From Trichaptum fuscoviolaceum (lineage: Eukaryota; Basidiomycota; Agaricomycetes; Hymenochaetales; Trichaptaceae), in assembly GCA_910574455.1 (NCBI GenBank), contig CAJSYZ010000008.1, forward strand, positions 988,637 to 1,052,636: a DNA stretch of 64,000 nucleotides, in the 5' to 3' direction. The translations under genes were made by a program, and so were the position numbers. Each line of letters starts with the position of its first letter. Within the stretch, counting starts at the first letter, position 1. Below the pieces are notes generated by a model. It was not told the DNA's origin. It did not search any database and was given only the letters and a program-made list of their open reading frames with translations. Below are positions 35,930-48,365 of this stretch, in pieces.

Positions 35930-37697
35930 ATGTCAAGCACAGCGTTCACACCATTGACTCTTGCTTTGCCGTCTTTGACACCGTCTCTGGCGATAGATGT
36001 GAGTTTACATCTATGAAACACACTGTGCTTACTACTTCGATTGACTGATGCTTTTTGTTGTGATTATCAGATCTTACCTTACGGTGTTACGGTCCACAGG
36101 ATCTATGTGCAAGCTGATGGGAAGGTAATCGACGGCTTCTAAACCCGCTTGAGGGAGAAAGTTATCTGAAAGCATTCCACATTCTAGACCCATGACATCC
36201 TCATTGGGCCCGAGAATCCGAAGGACTTCTTGAGCGAATACCACAAGTATCACAATACAATTATCGGCAGGTATTCCAACCGAGTTCCAGTCGGTACCTA
36301 CGAACTGGAACGTAATGGCCTTAAGTCGACATTCGTAGCTGTGAACAATCGTAAGTGGTATACTCATCTGATTTCAATTCAAGCCTTTATTTGGATTCCG
36401 ACTTCAAAACAGAAAAAGATCCGAACGTATCTCTGCATGGCGGTCCGAAAGGCTTTGACGATGTCGAGTGGGAGATTATACATCCTTCACAAGCGACTCT
36501 TTTTAATGACGAGGAGAAAATAACGATTGGATCTATTCCATCTGCCGCTGTTTTCCGTCACACTTCACCCGACGGTGATCAAGGATTTCCGGGCACGCTG
36601 CTAACGGAAGTTCTTGTCGGTCTGCTCAACCCAGGCCAGGCCGCCAATCCCAGCTCGAACGGCGAGTATCACCTCGGCAGTATCCTCTTCAACTACCGCG
36701 CGAAGCTTCTGGAGGCTGACAAGGTTACTCCTGTCAACTTGACCCAGGTATGTTCGAGGATGGTACACCTCACGAGGGAAAGCGGTAACTGATGTCGAGA
36801 TTTCAAGCACTGGGGCTTCAACCTCGATGCGAGTCTTCAAAAGGATGAAAGCAATTTGTCTGTCAAGAGCCAGAAACTTGATATGAAGGTTGTAGCTCAA
36901 AATGCAGATTTACGATCGGACTATGTAATGCTGATACTATTGGTTAGGCTGGGCATACAGTTGACTTAGACCCTACGGCTCTATCGACAGGGAAGCTTAG
37001 TGCGGTTCAGGATACACAACACCACCACCAGAACAAGCTTATAGGTGACAAATTCCCAGAGGGTGGATACGGTATGTGAGTGCGAGCTTGCTACTGAACT
37101 CATGTCTGATACAATTGTCATCACCAGATTCGTTTTATGTCTTCGATCAATCCATAAGTCAATCAAGTATCCCGAAGCGTATATCCGAAAGCGAGGCGTC
37201 GAAAGTCGACTTGCTTCAAGACATAGTACACCCGAGAGCCTCGACTGATACACCCGTTGTCGAGCTTTCGTCAGAAAAGTCCGGAATTAAACTATCTTTC
37301 TCTTCCAACCGTGAGTCACCTTACCGGTCCTGGGTGAGGCATGTTAAGATTTACTGAGATAGTCCCCTCACAGAATCCGGCGTCCAATTTTACAGCGGCA
37401 ATTTTGTATATCCGAACGGGGCGCGCAAGAGGATACATGGCGGAAGCGGCGAGATAGGAAAGGGCGATGGCTACCGAGCAGGATGTAAGCATTGTTCTGA
37501 GTAGATCACCCATAGTCGAGCATTCAAGCTCAAATCTCACAACAGGTGCTGCGTTCCTGGAGTTTCACGAGCCCTTAGCTGCCTGGCTAAACCCGGAGAC
37601 TGCTTTAAGTGGGAACGACACCTTACTGGCGTCAGGAGAGCTATACAACAACTTCGTTAAGGTCGACGTGACTTATCGGAACTCAACCGCTTTGTAG
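35930..37697 (+). CDS. Galactose mutarotase (aldose 1-epimerase)
   Basis: The first exons are 35930-35998, 36071-36124, 36188-36350 and 36413-36747; at least three more follow to 37697, all in frame where checked. Features are ILPYGVTVHRIYV, IIGRYSNRVPVGTYELERNG, VSLHGGPKGFD (the HGG motif), NLTQHWGFNLDAS (catalytic His region), DSFYVFDQS, and the catalytic-Glu-type block FLEFHEPLAAW. The enzyme interconverts beta- and alpha-galactose, supplying the alpha anomer to galactokinase. It is divergent from GAL1 and convergent with the Zn2Cys6 gene. It lacks a UDP-galactose epimerase domain, unlike yeast Gal10. Confidence 0.9.
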
Positions 37698-38021
37698 CAC
37701 TTATGTATTGATTAAGTGTGGCACAGGAAGAAATGAATTATGTATATCTGTCACTATTATTTACAGTTTAAATAAATCATCCACATACAAGGGCTATGTT
37801 GCGACATTTTGCATTGTACATAGCATGCGGACATAAGAAAGCGAGGATGAACTCGTCTCAAGAAAAGGGAATAGAAATACAGTGCAGATGACGATAGGTA
37901 GATAGGTATGTTAGAAACATAAGGTGGTCTACGAAAACACGTAATGGTGTATGTTATGACAAAGTGGTGCAGGAATTGTACTTTCCCATATAGATGAACG
38001 AAGATCCCCCATGTAAAACAA
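37698..38021. other. Convergent 3' intergenic region
   Basis: Between the mutarotase stop and the Zn2Cys6 gene stop. No coding stretch or repeat of note. Confidence 0.5.
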
Positions 38022-41000
38022 CTATGCCTTCGAGCTCGGGCCTGCCTGAGGCTGACTGTCAACAGTGTTACTCATGTTGTTCAGGTACGAATTCCAATCG
38101 TCCAGACTAAGCAGCAGAAAAAATCAGCAATCGTTAGTATGGATAAGGCGTTAGGCGTGGGGTACGAACGGAGAATCAGTCACTGACTCGAAGCCCGATG
38201 GAGCGGAAGACCACATCTGTAGTGCCTCATTGACTGAGCCCACTCCAGCTAAAGATCCAAAAGCTTGCGCAGCTACGTCCGCCTCCGGAGTTCCAAATGA
38301 AGGAACTTTGTGTGGCTGTGTGGCTGTCATTCCCGGCGAGAAATTTTGATCCAGCATAGGCATGTTGAACATCTGCGAGGCATCGGACTGGAAGAGGTCA
38401 AAGATGTTGAGGTTTGGCATCGAATTTCCTCCGAACATGGGTGTCTGAGGGCCGAGGTCTGTACCTTGCGTCGAAGCAGGTGTTGCTGAATTGGCTGGCG
38501 AGTTGCCGTGGTTAAGCCAGCTCAAATCTCCAGTAGGTAATCCACTGAGTTCCGCGCTTCCGGACGCCAATTGCCTAGACCCATACGGCAGTCCGTTTTG
38601 CGTAGCCGCCGGTGAAGCCATGCTAGACATCACTGACGGAGAGCGTGATGAGCCAGACGGTAGAGCTGACGTGGAACCTATGCTTCGACGACCTGCGATG
38701 GGACGATGGGTACCTGGAGGACCAGACACTGAAGGTAGTTGACCAGTGTTACCCGGGCTAGAGGCATTGGACAGCGGGCTGTCAGCGCCACGTTCCCGTT
38801 TGTTGTTCGACCTATCGATAGGTAGATCTCCGACAGACGCCAACTCGTTAAGAATATCCCTGAATCAAACTTCATCAATTGCCAAACCGTCAGCTACTAC
38901 TGAACTCACCATAACCGTCCGGCGGAAATCCAGCTTTGGAAGAAAAGTAAGCCCTAGAGCGTATTCATCAATCCATTGAAACTTACCGTTCCTCAATGCA
39001 ACGCAATACATCCATGCACTTATGAACGTCGACCATCTGCGTACTAAAATCTACAAAACCACCCGACTTTTTGGCTCCCCATATGTTTAGAAGCAGTACA
39101 ATCCCAGCAGTGAACGCAGCTATCTGAATATGTGGCATCGGTGTACTTCCTCTTCGGCGCTGAATGTCAAGTACATGACTGCACGAGCGGGCTGCGTTCG
39201 TACAGATAGCTAAAGAGGGGAATGTCAAGGGAGAAGGTTTGCGAGGGGATGGAATAAAAGGTCGATGGATGAGAATTTGGATATGATAGTATGTTGCGTA
39301 AAGTGTAGCTGATTGACTGAAATGCAAGAAATTCTCGCGATGAGGATCCCAGCGAACTACGAACGATATCATAAATTAGTGCGCGATTAAATACAGCTGA
39401 GCACTCACGGTGATCTGGTACAGTGTCTATCCATTTATTAAGGGCGGAATCTAACTCTGCTACTATGTGCTGTTCCCACTGCGGACCAACGAATCCCAAT
39501 AGAATCTTTGATTTGTTTATGGAATACTAGATGCGAGTAAAGAACGTCAGATCCATCATCTCCTGCCTCAGTATCATTGACGTACAATCGTGCGCAAAGC
39601 GAAAGCAAGAATTTGATTGAGCTTCAGAAAACTGTTGAAATATGCGACACCACAAGGTAGACCGGGAGGTTGTTTGAAAGCTTTCGCTGGGTCAGGATGC
39701 TCCCAAAAATCGTCATCGACTTCTAGAGGTAATTCCAAATCAAAGCTAATGGAAAACAGTCAGGTCAGGGTAGACATGCGCTCAATGTATAAGCTCACTC
39801 CTCATCCTGAATTGCACAAGGGCGTCCAAGAGCGGCACTGCTAAATCTGTCCATAGCAACAAGAACCCTGTCGATAATGTCAGGACAGACAACAAGCGAA
39901 GAAATACGGCCAAATCACCAGAAAGCTCGTTTCCAAAGCTCAGATTCGACACTGAGGGGTGCATTATATACTTTCCGTCTGTGCGCACCTACATCTTGTG
40001 CTACACGGATACCGATACCAACGGTGGTCCAACTCGACTGGGGGGATGATGAGCTGTGTAAGAATATCGCAGACAGCTGAAGAAAATAAGACTTAGTATA
40101 ATGTACAACTGCAAAATCGGTACGAAGCATACAGCGTATATCTGTAGATCGTACAATCTTGGTGGGCCTAGGAATGACTTCCGCTGAACTTGTACTTGCT
40201 CGAACCATTTCCATCCAGACGAGTGTTTTGACATTCCTTCTATATAGACGCGCCCATCATCCGTCCAAAGAGCTCCGATGGCACAGACTAGCATAACCAC
40301 GGAGCCGAATCCGATATCTGTAAGATGCCTCCGGTCATTAAGCGCCCGTTCAAACGATGGCCGATGGAGAACAGGTAGGAAAGGATTCATGAATACGAAG
40401 TAGTTGTCGACCAATCGGGGTATGAGATCATCTGGAGGATATACAAAGCGTACGACGTGCTCTTCTGAGATTATCTCCCACTGTGAATGTCATCAAAAAC
40501 TGTGTCAGTATAAAACGTAACGACCATTGACAGCATAGTCAAAAATAGCCGGAAGGGGACCAATCACAGGAACGGCACGCCGACTGCACCCAACGGTGAA
40601 TCAGCCAAAGGCATCGTAAAGGTGCTTACCGGATGAGGCGCCCAGAATTCTGCTCGGCGAGTTGGAGGAACAATTAGATCCTTTGGCTGGTCTGCTCCCG
40701 AAAACTCCTTTTTGAGGTTCATAGCTGCCTGGACGAGCATGACCCCACTAGATTTGCCATGAAAGCGTCGGTCGAGAGGTTCTACAGCAAGACGCTTGAG
40801 TCCCTCTGTGAGCGTCGCATGACCGATCTCGTCGTCGCTCGGCACAAGGTCTTCCGAGTCTGTCGGCAATGGTATGGCTCCCGCGATCGGAGCAGCGCTG
40901 GTCGTCAGACGGCGGGTCGGTGAAGCACCGCGGCTCCCTCGAGACGTTAGATCTGTCATGGGGCGTTTGTCGATCCAGCTTTCGCGGTCAATACGAGATC

Positions 41001-41623
41001 CCAATTCTTGAGTAAAGTCGGCGTCAGGACAAAGCTGTGAGAAAAGAGCGATATGAGCAGGGCAAGGGATAACTAAACTGGAAGACGGTGATCGTACTCG
41101 CTGAAGGAGTTTTTCCATATTCTCAAGCCGGTTCTCGAGGGTTTCAACGTAGCTAACGTGTGAACAGTGCGTTAGAAGCGGATTGAGGCGCCTGAATGCG
41201 CTGCGCACTCACCCCTTTGGTGGCCCACGTTTCTGATGGCTGGCTTTGAGCGGGGCCCAGGGGAGAAAGCTAATTGGCATAGACTCACCTTGGCTGCCTC
41301 TACGTATGTGCAGTCGAGGTTGTAAGCTATACAGTTGCTACAGCGATTGTTAGGCATTTGGCCGCCATCACCTAGTGAGGTACAGTAATCGGGGGGTAAG
41401 TCTCCGGGCCATCATAGGGACGCGCTCGCGATTCCTACATACATCTGACTGTGATAAAGAGTCCATCAGCAAACTTCACCTAGGCCTCACATCCGATAAT
41501 TTGCAGGGCTCGCTCACTCTTTTTCCGTCTGCAGATATCACACGCGCGCTGTATCCTCCTCTTCTTGAGCTCCTGTCCAAGGCCGTGGCCGTCGTCGTTC
41601 AGGTCGTCTTCACCCGACGACAT
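38022..41623 (-). CDS. Zn2Cys6 fungal-specific transcription factor
   Basis: It starts MSSGEDDLNDDGHGLGQELK and leads into RACDICRRKK. A 6-nt micro-exon (41443-41448, TCAGAT) completes IR and begins the next Cys. The next exon gives CDGGQMPNNRCSNC, then IAYNLDC. The spacing C-x2-C-x6-C-x9-C-x2-C-x6-C is canonical. A short coiled coil (VETLENRLENMEKLLQRV) follows, as usual for dimerisation. The fungal_trans middle region includes PFLPVLHRPSFERAL and GALWTDDGRVY. The Ser/Pro/Gln-rich C-terminal region is likely the activation domain. The end is spliced (CC|T, donor GTTCGT) to LDDWNSYLNNMS and stops at 38022. Targets are unknown. Its position beside the GAL pair makes local regulation possible but unproven. 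Confidence 0.9.
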
Positions 41624-42094
41624 TGTTTACGGGGAGGCGGGCTTGCGAGGGGGCTGATGGTGGGGTGGATGAGACAGCGAGCGCGGGGGTCTGTGATCAT
41701 GTTCTACCATTTCCAAGGACGCGCAGCAGTCGCGCCGCGGGAACTCGCATGTCCTAGAACGGCATTAGTCCGATGCCGGAGTTTTGACATAAGCTGCACA
41801 CAGGGACATCCGACTGTCCCAACCTCTAGTAGATCTAACCAGGACCATCAAACCAAAACCATCGATTTATACAGAAGATTAGTTGTTTATCAGTACACGA
41901 ATCAGAAAGGAAGCGACAGATAATGATACATGTGCGAATGCGAACAAGGTGCGAATAGTGATGTCAGATAATGATATGTGTTAAACTCATGAAATGCGCA
42001 GACAAGATTTCACCCAGAGATCCAATAAACTTGAACATATGAAACACGATTGCCATCATCTGCAGACATTGTCTTTCTTTGCCCATCTCCATTG
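41624..42094. other. Upstream region of the Zn2Cys6 gene
   Basis: 471 bases with no gene; the presumed promoter of the Zn2Cys6 gene and the 3' side of the kinase gene. No specific motif was identified. Confidence 0.5.
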
Positions 42095-44400
42095 TCAATT
42101 TATTGGGTTTCCTGCAAGAAGCGTGTCATCAGCTACATTTCCGCCTGTAGTAGCAAACCCCGTCACCCTTCGCACTGCGATGGGTGCTATCACAGGCGGA
42201 AGTTCGAGTTGTTGAGTAACGAGAACACTGTCAGGGCTTCCTGTTGTGGCATTCAAGTTATCACGAGCAGGACGCGGCAGCAAACTTGGTTGTCGTCGGA
42301 CGTCCTTGACATCGGTCTGAGCCACTCTCGGTCTGGGCTTAACCCAATCGTACAGCGCAGCAAGTGCCTTAATCGCTACGCTCTGTGATAAATCGACTTC
42401 TTTCTTGCGAGATGAAGACAAGAAAGAGAATTTCGCCTCCGTTGTGTTTGAGGAACGAAAGTTATTCCTTGCGGAAGACCCCGACAAGCGCTTCGGAGCG
42501 GCCGCCTCGCCATAACCGGACTCGTCGCTATCGGTGAACCCGGCTCCATCGCTCGGGAATTCGAGATTTATTGAAAGAATCGTGGCGACAGGCTCTGCCA
42601 TTGAGCTCTTCTTCGTACCCCTTCTCCATTCCCAGTCCATTGCCGTGGGCGCGAAGACATCAGCGATAGAGATACGCTGCTGCGCAGTCAATTCACGCGA
42701 TTGATGGGTGCATATCGCTTCATGTCTCAATCTCAGCGTCAACAAGCTGGGTTTCGACCTATCGTTAGCTTCCTTCTGTCGCGGAGCTTGCACCGGTTGC
42801 TTGATAAATAAATGTTCCACTTCCGTATCACTGTTAAGGACACGGGCCTTCCTTGAAGTTCTGGGGAGCATCACTTGATCCCCGGATTTCTCACCGACAT
42901 ATTCGGAGTCTCCAACTTCGTCGACAATCGGATCGTCTTGCTCCAAAATTTGCCTTGCCTTTGATCCTGCTCTACTTTGTCCCATCATCTACGGATCTTT
43001 CAGCTCAATGGAGGACTTAGATCATTTGAATCAACCTTACCCGATAGCCAGAGCTCAGCTCGAAAGTAACGTCCATCATGGTAGGCCGATCCTCCGGCTT
43101 CGTTGACCAGCATCTTTTGCACAAGGCCCAGAGAGTTTTCTCGTCCTTCTCGGCGACACCTTGTTCGATTCTGCAAGGGGCGCTGGGGAGAAGTCCGTTA
43201 ATTATTGCAAAGAAAACCTGAAAATCGGTTGGAAGATGATAATACGGCCGGTCTTTCGTCAAGATCTCCTTTAGTGTGCCACTCGTCTATCAGTGATCTT
43301 TCGACAGGAGGCGGAATGGCAAATGGCTTACATATACGGTCATTCCAAAGGCCCATATGTCTGCTTGAAGAAAAATAAGTTGTTTACTCTCCTGAGTCTC
43401 CTTGCTTTCTGTATACGGCCTCTGAGCATATGCTTCCCCTCGCAAAAGCTCGACAGAAGTCCAACGAACGCTCCCCTTGAGATTGCTCGTGCTGTCTACG
43501 GTCCCACTCTGTACGAAGAGCCGTGAAACTCCAAAATCTGCTAATTGAGGTATGCCGGATGATGTGACGAGAACATTGTCCTATACAATGGGTGCTGATC
43601 AATATGTGTGTGTGTGATCTGAAACAATAAGCAGGCGTTTGCTTACGCTCTTCATATCTGAATGGACTACGCCCTTCGAATGGAGGTAGAATAGACCTGC
43701 CGCGATTCCTTTAACCTGTATATATAGGACAGTATATAATCTATTAATGTCTTTTGACTTTCATGATTTGCGTGCGGGGAAATATGTGTGGCGAGGATGG
43801 CGGCCGATTCCGCTCTACAATGACGAGCGCGTCGATCCACTCACCAAATTCACTATACATGCTGCCGGGTGGGCTATGCAGTACTGTAGGACCGTGCCAT
43901 TTGACATCCACTCCGATATGAGCGCTGGGTACCGTGCATCATCATCAACAATGTACCCGAGGAGGGGTAGAACGTTTGGATGGCGAAGTTTCGCCCAGAT
44001 CTCCAGCTCCCTTGCTAACCCCTGCAATGCAGTAGTAGATAGTAAGCAAGCAATCAGCCAGTCACTCATGATAAGTGAGTGTATGCGCTCCTCAACAAAC
44101 CTTTCCAAACTTGACAGATAATCCACCATGCACATACTCCCGAAACCGTTTGATTGCAACACACTTCGCATGCACAAGTGATAAGCCCTTGTAGACGTCA
44201 CAATAAGCACCTTGGCCGAAGGGGTGCTGAGACTCTTGTAGGACTCGTCCGGACAGGTCTAAGTGTGCATGGGCGGCAAAGCCGCGCAGCATCAGTTCAG
44301 ACTCAGCCGATGTTGGCGCTGATTGAGCACCGGCTCTAATGGAGGAGAGAAGCGATCGAGAGCCCATTGTTGTCCGAGTCAGAGAATAGAAGTCGCCCAT
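42095..44400 (-). CDS. Tyrosine-kinase-like (TKL) protein kinase with C-terminal extension
   Basis: It starts MGDFYSLTRTTMGSRSLL. Kinase motifs in order: glycine loop FGQGAYCDVYKG; VAIKRF (catalytic Lys); LARELEIWAKLRHPNVLPLLG; MSNGTVLQY (hinge); catalytic loop VVHSDMKSDNVLV, split by an intron after S; DFGVSRL; SVRWTSVELL; ADIWAFGMTVY; and CKRCWSTKPEDRPTM (subdomain XI). HSDMK replaces HRDLK, as often in the large basidiomycete TKL family. Acceptor CGTAG at about 42989 joins the kinase in phase 0 to a 297-residue basic and Ser-rich tail. All catalytic residues seem present. The substrate and pathway are unknown. The first-exon start could lie further upstream. Confidence 0.85.
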
Positions 44401-45144
44401 GGGTCTTCTACATCTAGCACTACCAGCCTGAGGGCGGTCGGATGTCGTCGTCGAGCTTGAAGGTGAGATACTGGCCGCATTATCGATAATTGGCCTTGTT
44501 CATCGCGCACCCAAGGACTGGGTAGCACGATCGCCATGCTGGTCACACTGCAAGCAAGTATAGCCACTGATCTGTTCTACCTATAACGGATACAAATACG
44601 TGCGCGGCCGAGGATATAGCTCATAGTAGCACCAACCTTAGGGGGTGTCTGTGCCTCAGGCGTCTAAAGTGCACCGCTTGAGGGTCACGATGGCCTTAAT
44701 CTCAGGTCTGTTCAAATATATCGCTTGAGAAAAGATAACGGGCATCGACGCCAGTGATTCGGCGAGATATAAGAATTATGATATATGGATGTTGTAGTTG
44801 GAGATGGAAAAGGCAGGATTTCCTTCGTCGACTCCATAGAGCTGTAATCCTGAGTAGTACAGTAGAACACAATTGAGATAAACAAGTGTCCCTTGGAGGA
44901 TGACTCAACAAATGATCATGAGGGTGGAACGGAAACTTTAAGGAGAACTAGTATATATGACGTCATTTTTAAACAACTTGAAGTATTGGAACTCAAATGC
45001 TTCAAGTTCGCGCTGAATCGCCTCGTTTTTCATTTTCCTCTGATAAATATATTTATTCATACTAATCAGGTTCTTGTGACTTCTTTCGTACAAACTACAA
45101 TGTTGTTACACTTTCTTTGACTTCGTGGTTCGTTCCGTCTCAAC
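44401..45144. other. Intergenic region
   Basis: No gene recognised. It contains the upstream side of the kinase gene and the 3' side of the minus-strand MDR gene. Short open stretches lack any family resemblance. Confidence 0.5.
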
Positions 45145-46407
45145 TCATGCAGTCTCCTGGGGAAGCGCAATGAGCTTTTTCCCGCTAATCTTGTTGTCCT
45201 GCAACCTCTGGAGTCCATCCGGGATACCTGCAAGACCGTTCGGCAAAACCTCGACAGGATTCGGCTGTGAGGAACGTTAGCAGCGCTCTTTTCAAGGATC
45301 GAAATGCAGTTGAAACATACCTTGAGGGATTCATCTCCGAAGAGTTGCGTCAACTTGCTATACAGACTTACTCCCAGTGCCCTATTCGCGGGCACATGAA
45401 AGTTACCAAAGACGTGTTCGGTATGTTTGTCTTTGTACTTAGTTTTGTCGACTTTAGGATCAAGGACAAGTGCGAGCGTTCCCCCGGGTGCGAGAATCTC
45501 CCATGCCTGCTCTTGCGTAGACTGCTCGGAGATAGCATCATAGATGATCTCGACCGAACTGCTGACTATCTTTTTGACCTCTGCAACGACATCGGCCTTT
45601 CGATCAACGACGTGCGTGGCTCCTAGGGACTTCAGCAGTGCTTCATTGTGCAAAGAGGCTGTGGCAATGATCGGCGAGAATCCCGATAATTTCGCAAATT
45701 GGATAGCTGCGCAGTGTGAGAAATTCCGTGAGTAGGTGAGTCGAGGAAGAGGATTGCAAGAAAAATCTCACTATATTGGCCGACAGAGCTAGAGCCTCCA
45801 AAAACAACAATGGGCTGTCCGCTGTATTGCCCTTTCCCGTTCTCCCAAGGCGCAGCTAGTTTCTTGGAGCCAGGGCTTTTCCTATCAGCATATAGACCTG
45901 AGGCTGCTGTAGCGAGTCCGAGTGGAATGGATGCAGCCGATTCAAATGACACATTAGGTGGCAACTACAATCAGACGGTGAATCATTAAGACGATTGCAA
46001 GTATTGATCCATGTTGAGAATTTACTTTAGCAGTAATCTCGGCGGGAACCAAAGTGTACTGTTGGAAAGTCGCTTTGTCATTGGTGAAATATCCTTGGAA
46101 GAAGCTAAGATGAACATTAGTCGCGAATAGTCAGTGCAAGGTAAACTACATACACTTTGTCTCCCTTCGTAAACCCGGTTACCCCTTCCCCAACTTCCTC
46201 GACGACTCCTGATGCATCCGTGCCAAGAATGGCGGGCCATTCTGTGATGAAAAAGTTGTATGCGCGGATCTTCCAGTCGACCGGGTTCAGAGCTGTGGCC
46301 TGGATCTTCACCAAGAGCTCTCCAGCTGCCGGTTTCTGGATGTCCTTCGTTCCGACCTTCCAGGGACCATTCGGAGCGCTTTCAAGGAAAAGAGCTTTTT
46401 GAGACAT
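45145..46407 (-). CDS. MDR family oxidoreductase (quinone oxidoreductase/enoyl reductase-like), second intact copy
   Basis: It starts at the ATG at 46407 (MSQKALFLESAPNGPWKVG). An in-frame ATG further upstream would add about 22 residues and is less likely by comparison with the paralogue. The same exon structure as the 27.7-kb gene is kept: V|FFQGYFTNDKATF, K|LPPNVSFESA, T|IQFAKLSGF, K|PNPVEVLPNG, ending LIALPQETA. The nucleotide-binding motif is VFGGSSSVGQY. Zinc-binding cysteines are not seen. It is the closest intact relative of the pseudogene at 26315-27183. The substrate is unknown. Position and strand differ from the other copies, so the family spread by more than simple tandem duplication. 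Confidence 0.87.
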
Positions 46408-47592
46408 GGCAGAGGTTACGAAGAAGTGGTTGAGGAAGGAAAGGTCGTTGAATTCTGAGGTTGGTAACGACAAGCATGGCGCGTTTTATATAGTCGAGCA
46501 GTCTATTCAAAGACGTCCGAGTCGGGATTGAATCGAGAACTTTCTTTCCACAAGGACAGTGACAAATACGACGCTATATATGCGTCAGCTTGCGTGTAGA
46601 TGGGGATATATGACTCTATGCTTGATATAAGTAAAGTGGACATGTTGGAGGGTGCGAAAGTCAGAGCTCCGTGATCGGAATGAGCAGTTCAACGGTGACG
46701 AACAAGATCAACAAACGAAAGCGTGACACACATGATAGAAGTGGACTCGAGCCAGTCTCTAATTTCTCGGTAATTTCTCGGGTGATTGGTAGTTATGATA
46801 ATGACAAGCAACTAGTGTACAGAAGGTAAGTACAGTGTGTAATTGTTGTACTGCTCTACTACTACTAGTACATACATAGGCTACTAGTACTAGTCACGGT
46901 AGTAACGCATCAGGGAAACTTCCTTTTGCTTACGGCGACTGGCGCGTCCTGGCGCGCCCTGAAGCTTTCTTAAATGGGTCGAAGCGCTGCCACGCCTGCC
47001 TGAAGGGTTGTCTGGCTGCCTGATGGCCTTAAAACACGGCGTTTCAGGATAAAATCAGTGCAAAAGGAGGGGAATTGTACATCAGGCGGCAAGCCAGGAT
47101 TAAGTGAGGTTTAAGCACCGGCATGCCAGTGGGCAGTTCAAGTGCAATGGTAAGTGCAACATAAGTGCATCAGTTTCGAAACGGAAGTTCTCCAAATTGG
47201 ATGTCATCACTCAACTTTGATGCTGTGTATCATTGCACTTACCAACTTGAATACATATTATATCTGATAAACACATGCCAGCAATATGATATTTCTAATC
47301 TTTCATAGTAAAGTAAAATGTTTGTTCTGGTGGAAGCGAGAAAACAATTTGCACTTGAAGGAGCACCGCTACTACTACTACTAGAGTAGTACTAGCCTGA
47401 GTCATGCCTGTGTCGATTTAAGTTGTTGTGGAAATTTTGAAAAGTCAAGCCCTGAATCATAGAGAGAGACTGGAAGATGGTAGACTACTTGTAAGTGAAT
47501 AAACAGTGCTGAGGCAGGAAGTTATACATACCCTAGCATTTTTTGAACGAACCTCACACCTCTCATAACAACCGACGCTGCCACTAGTAGCG

Positions 47593-47877
47593 TCAGAATT
47601 CTCCGAGTCTATCGTATACTGTAGGAAACAAAGGGTCAGCTTTCATTCTGTACTGAGATAGTAAACGGCTTGAATCACCTTTGTCAATCGCGTCCTCTTC
47701 GTCCAACTCGCGCCTTCCTCCGACTCGGACTCCGCAATTAGACATAAATGCTGCTATGAAGCGCAGGATAAAGGTTATAATGTTGAGTAGCATGACAGTT
47801 AATGATCGCGCGAGCATAGGATATTTAGCAAAGAGATATTTTGTCCTCCTTTTATAACTTGAAGCTGTTTGAACCAT
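47593..47877 (-). CDS. Possible small membrane protein, hypothetical
   Basis: A 94-codon open frame. It has a basic N-terminus (SSYKRRTKYLFAKY), one long hydrophobic segment (SLTVMLLNIITFILRFIAAF) and an acidic/polar C-terminal half (RRELDEEDAIDKGDSSR). This charge layout fits a single-pass membrane protein. A GTGATT...CTCAG stretch inside could be a short intron. No family is recognised and the surroundings are repeat-rich, so it may be a chance frame. Confidence 0.25.
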   Translation of the reverse strand: MVQTASSYKRRTKYLFAKYPMLARSLTVMLLNIITFILRFIAAFMSNCGVRVGGRRELDEEDAIDKGDSSRLLSQYRMKADPLFPTVYDRLGEF

Positions 47878-47994
47878 TCTTCTGGATTATTCGAAAGAGC
47901 GCTCACCGCCCACCGCCTGCGAGTCCGAGTCACACTGCGCAGCGCTCTGATTCTGATGGAAGAGAATAAATCCGCTTTAGTACGAAATCAAGTA

Positions 47995-48365
47995 AAGTTC
48001 ATCTTGAAGTCGTCTTCTTGATTTCATTACTCTGAAGAAGCATTGGGAGACTTTGTTATATCTGATTTCCGAAGTTGATCCGGAAAAAAGAACTCACAAA
48101 ATTTTAAGAGATCGAGTCACAGTCATCTTGAAGCTGTCTTCATTTCTCTGAAGAAGCATTGTGAAGACTTTGTGATATTTGATTTCCGAGGAGACGGAAA
48201 AAAGGATCTCACGAAATTTTAAGAGATCGAGTCACAGTCATTTTGAAGCTGTCTTCATTTCTCTGAAGAAACATTTAAAAACTTCGTGATACCTGATTTC
48301 CAAGGACTCGGAATCGGTAACGGAAAGAAGGAACTCACGAAATTTCAAGAGATCGAGACACATTC
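47995..48365. repeat. Minisatellite, three copies of about 115-126 bp
   Basis: The anchor AAGAGATCGAG recurs at about 48106, 48221 and 48347 (periods 115 and 126). Each unit carries CATTTCTCTGAAGAA or a variant, TGATTTCCGA or a variant, and CGGAAA...ACTCACGAAATTT. Read on the minus strand, two of the three copies hold a GTGAGTTC, which resembles a 5' splice site. Confidence 0.75.

Noticed and set aside
41375..41923. 182-codon plus-strand frame
   Set aside because: It is antisense to the first exons and promoter of the Zn2Cys6 gene, which has a clear zinc cluster.
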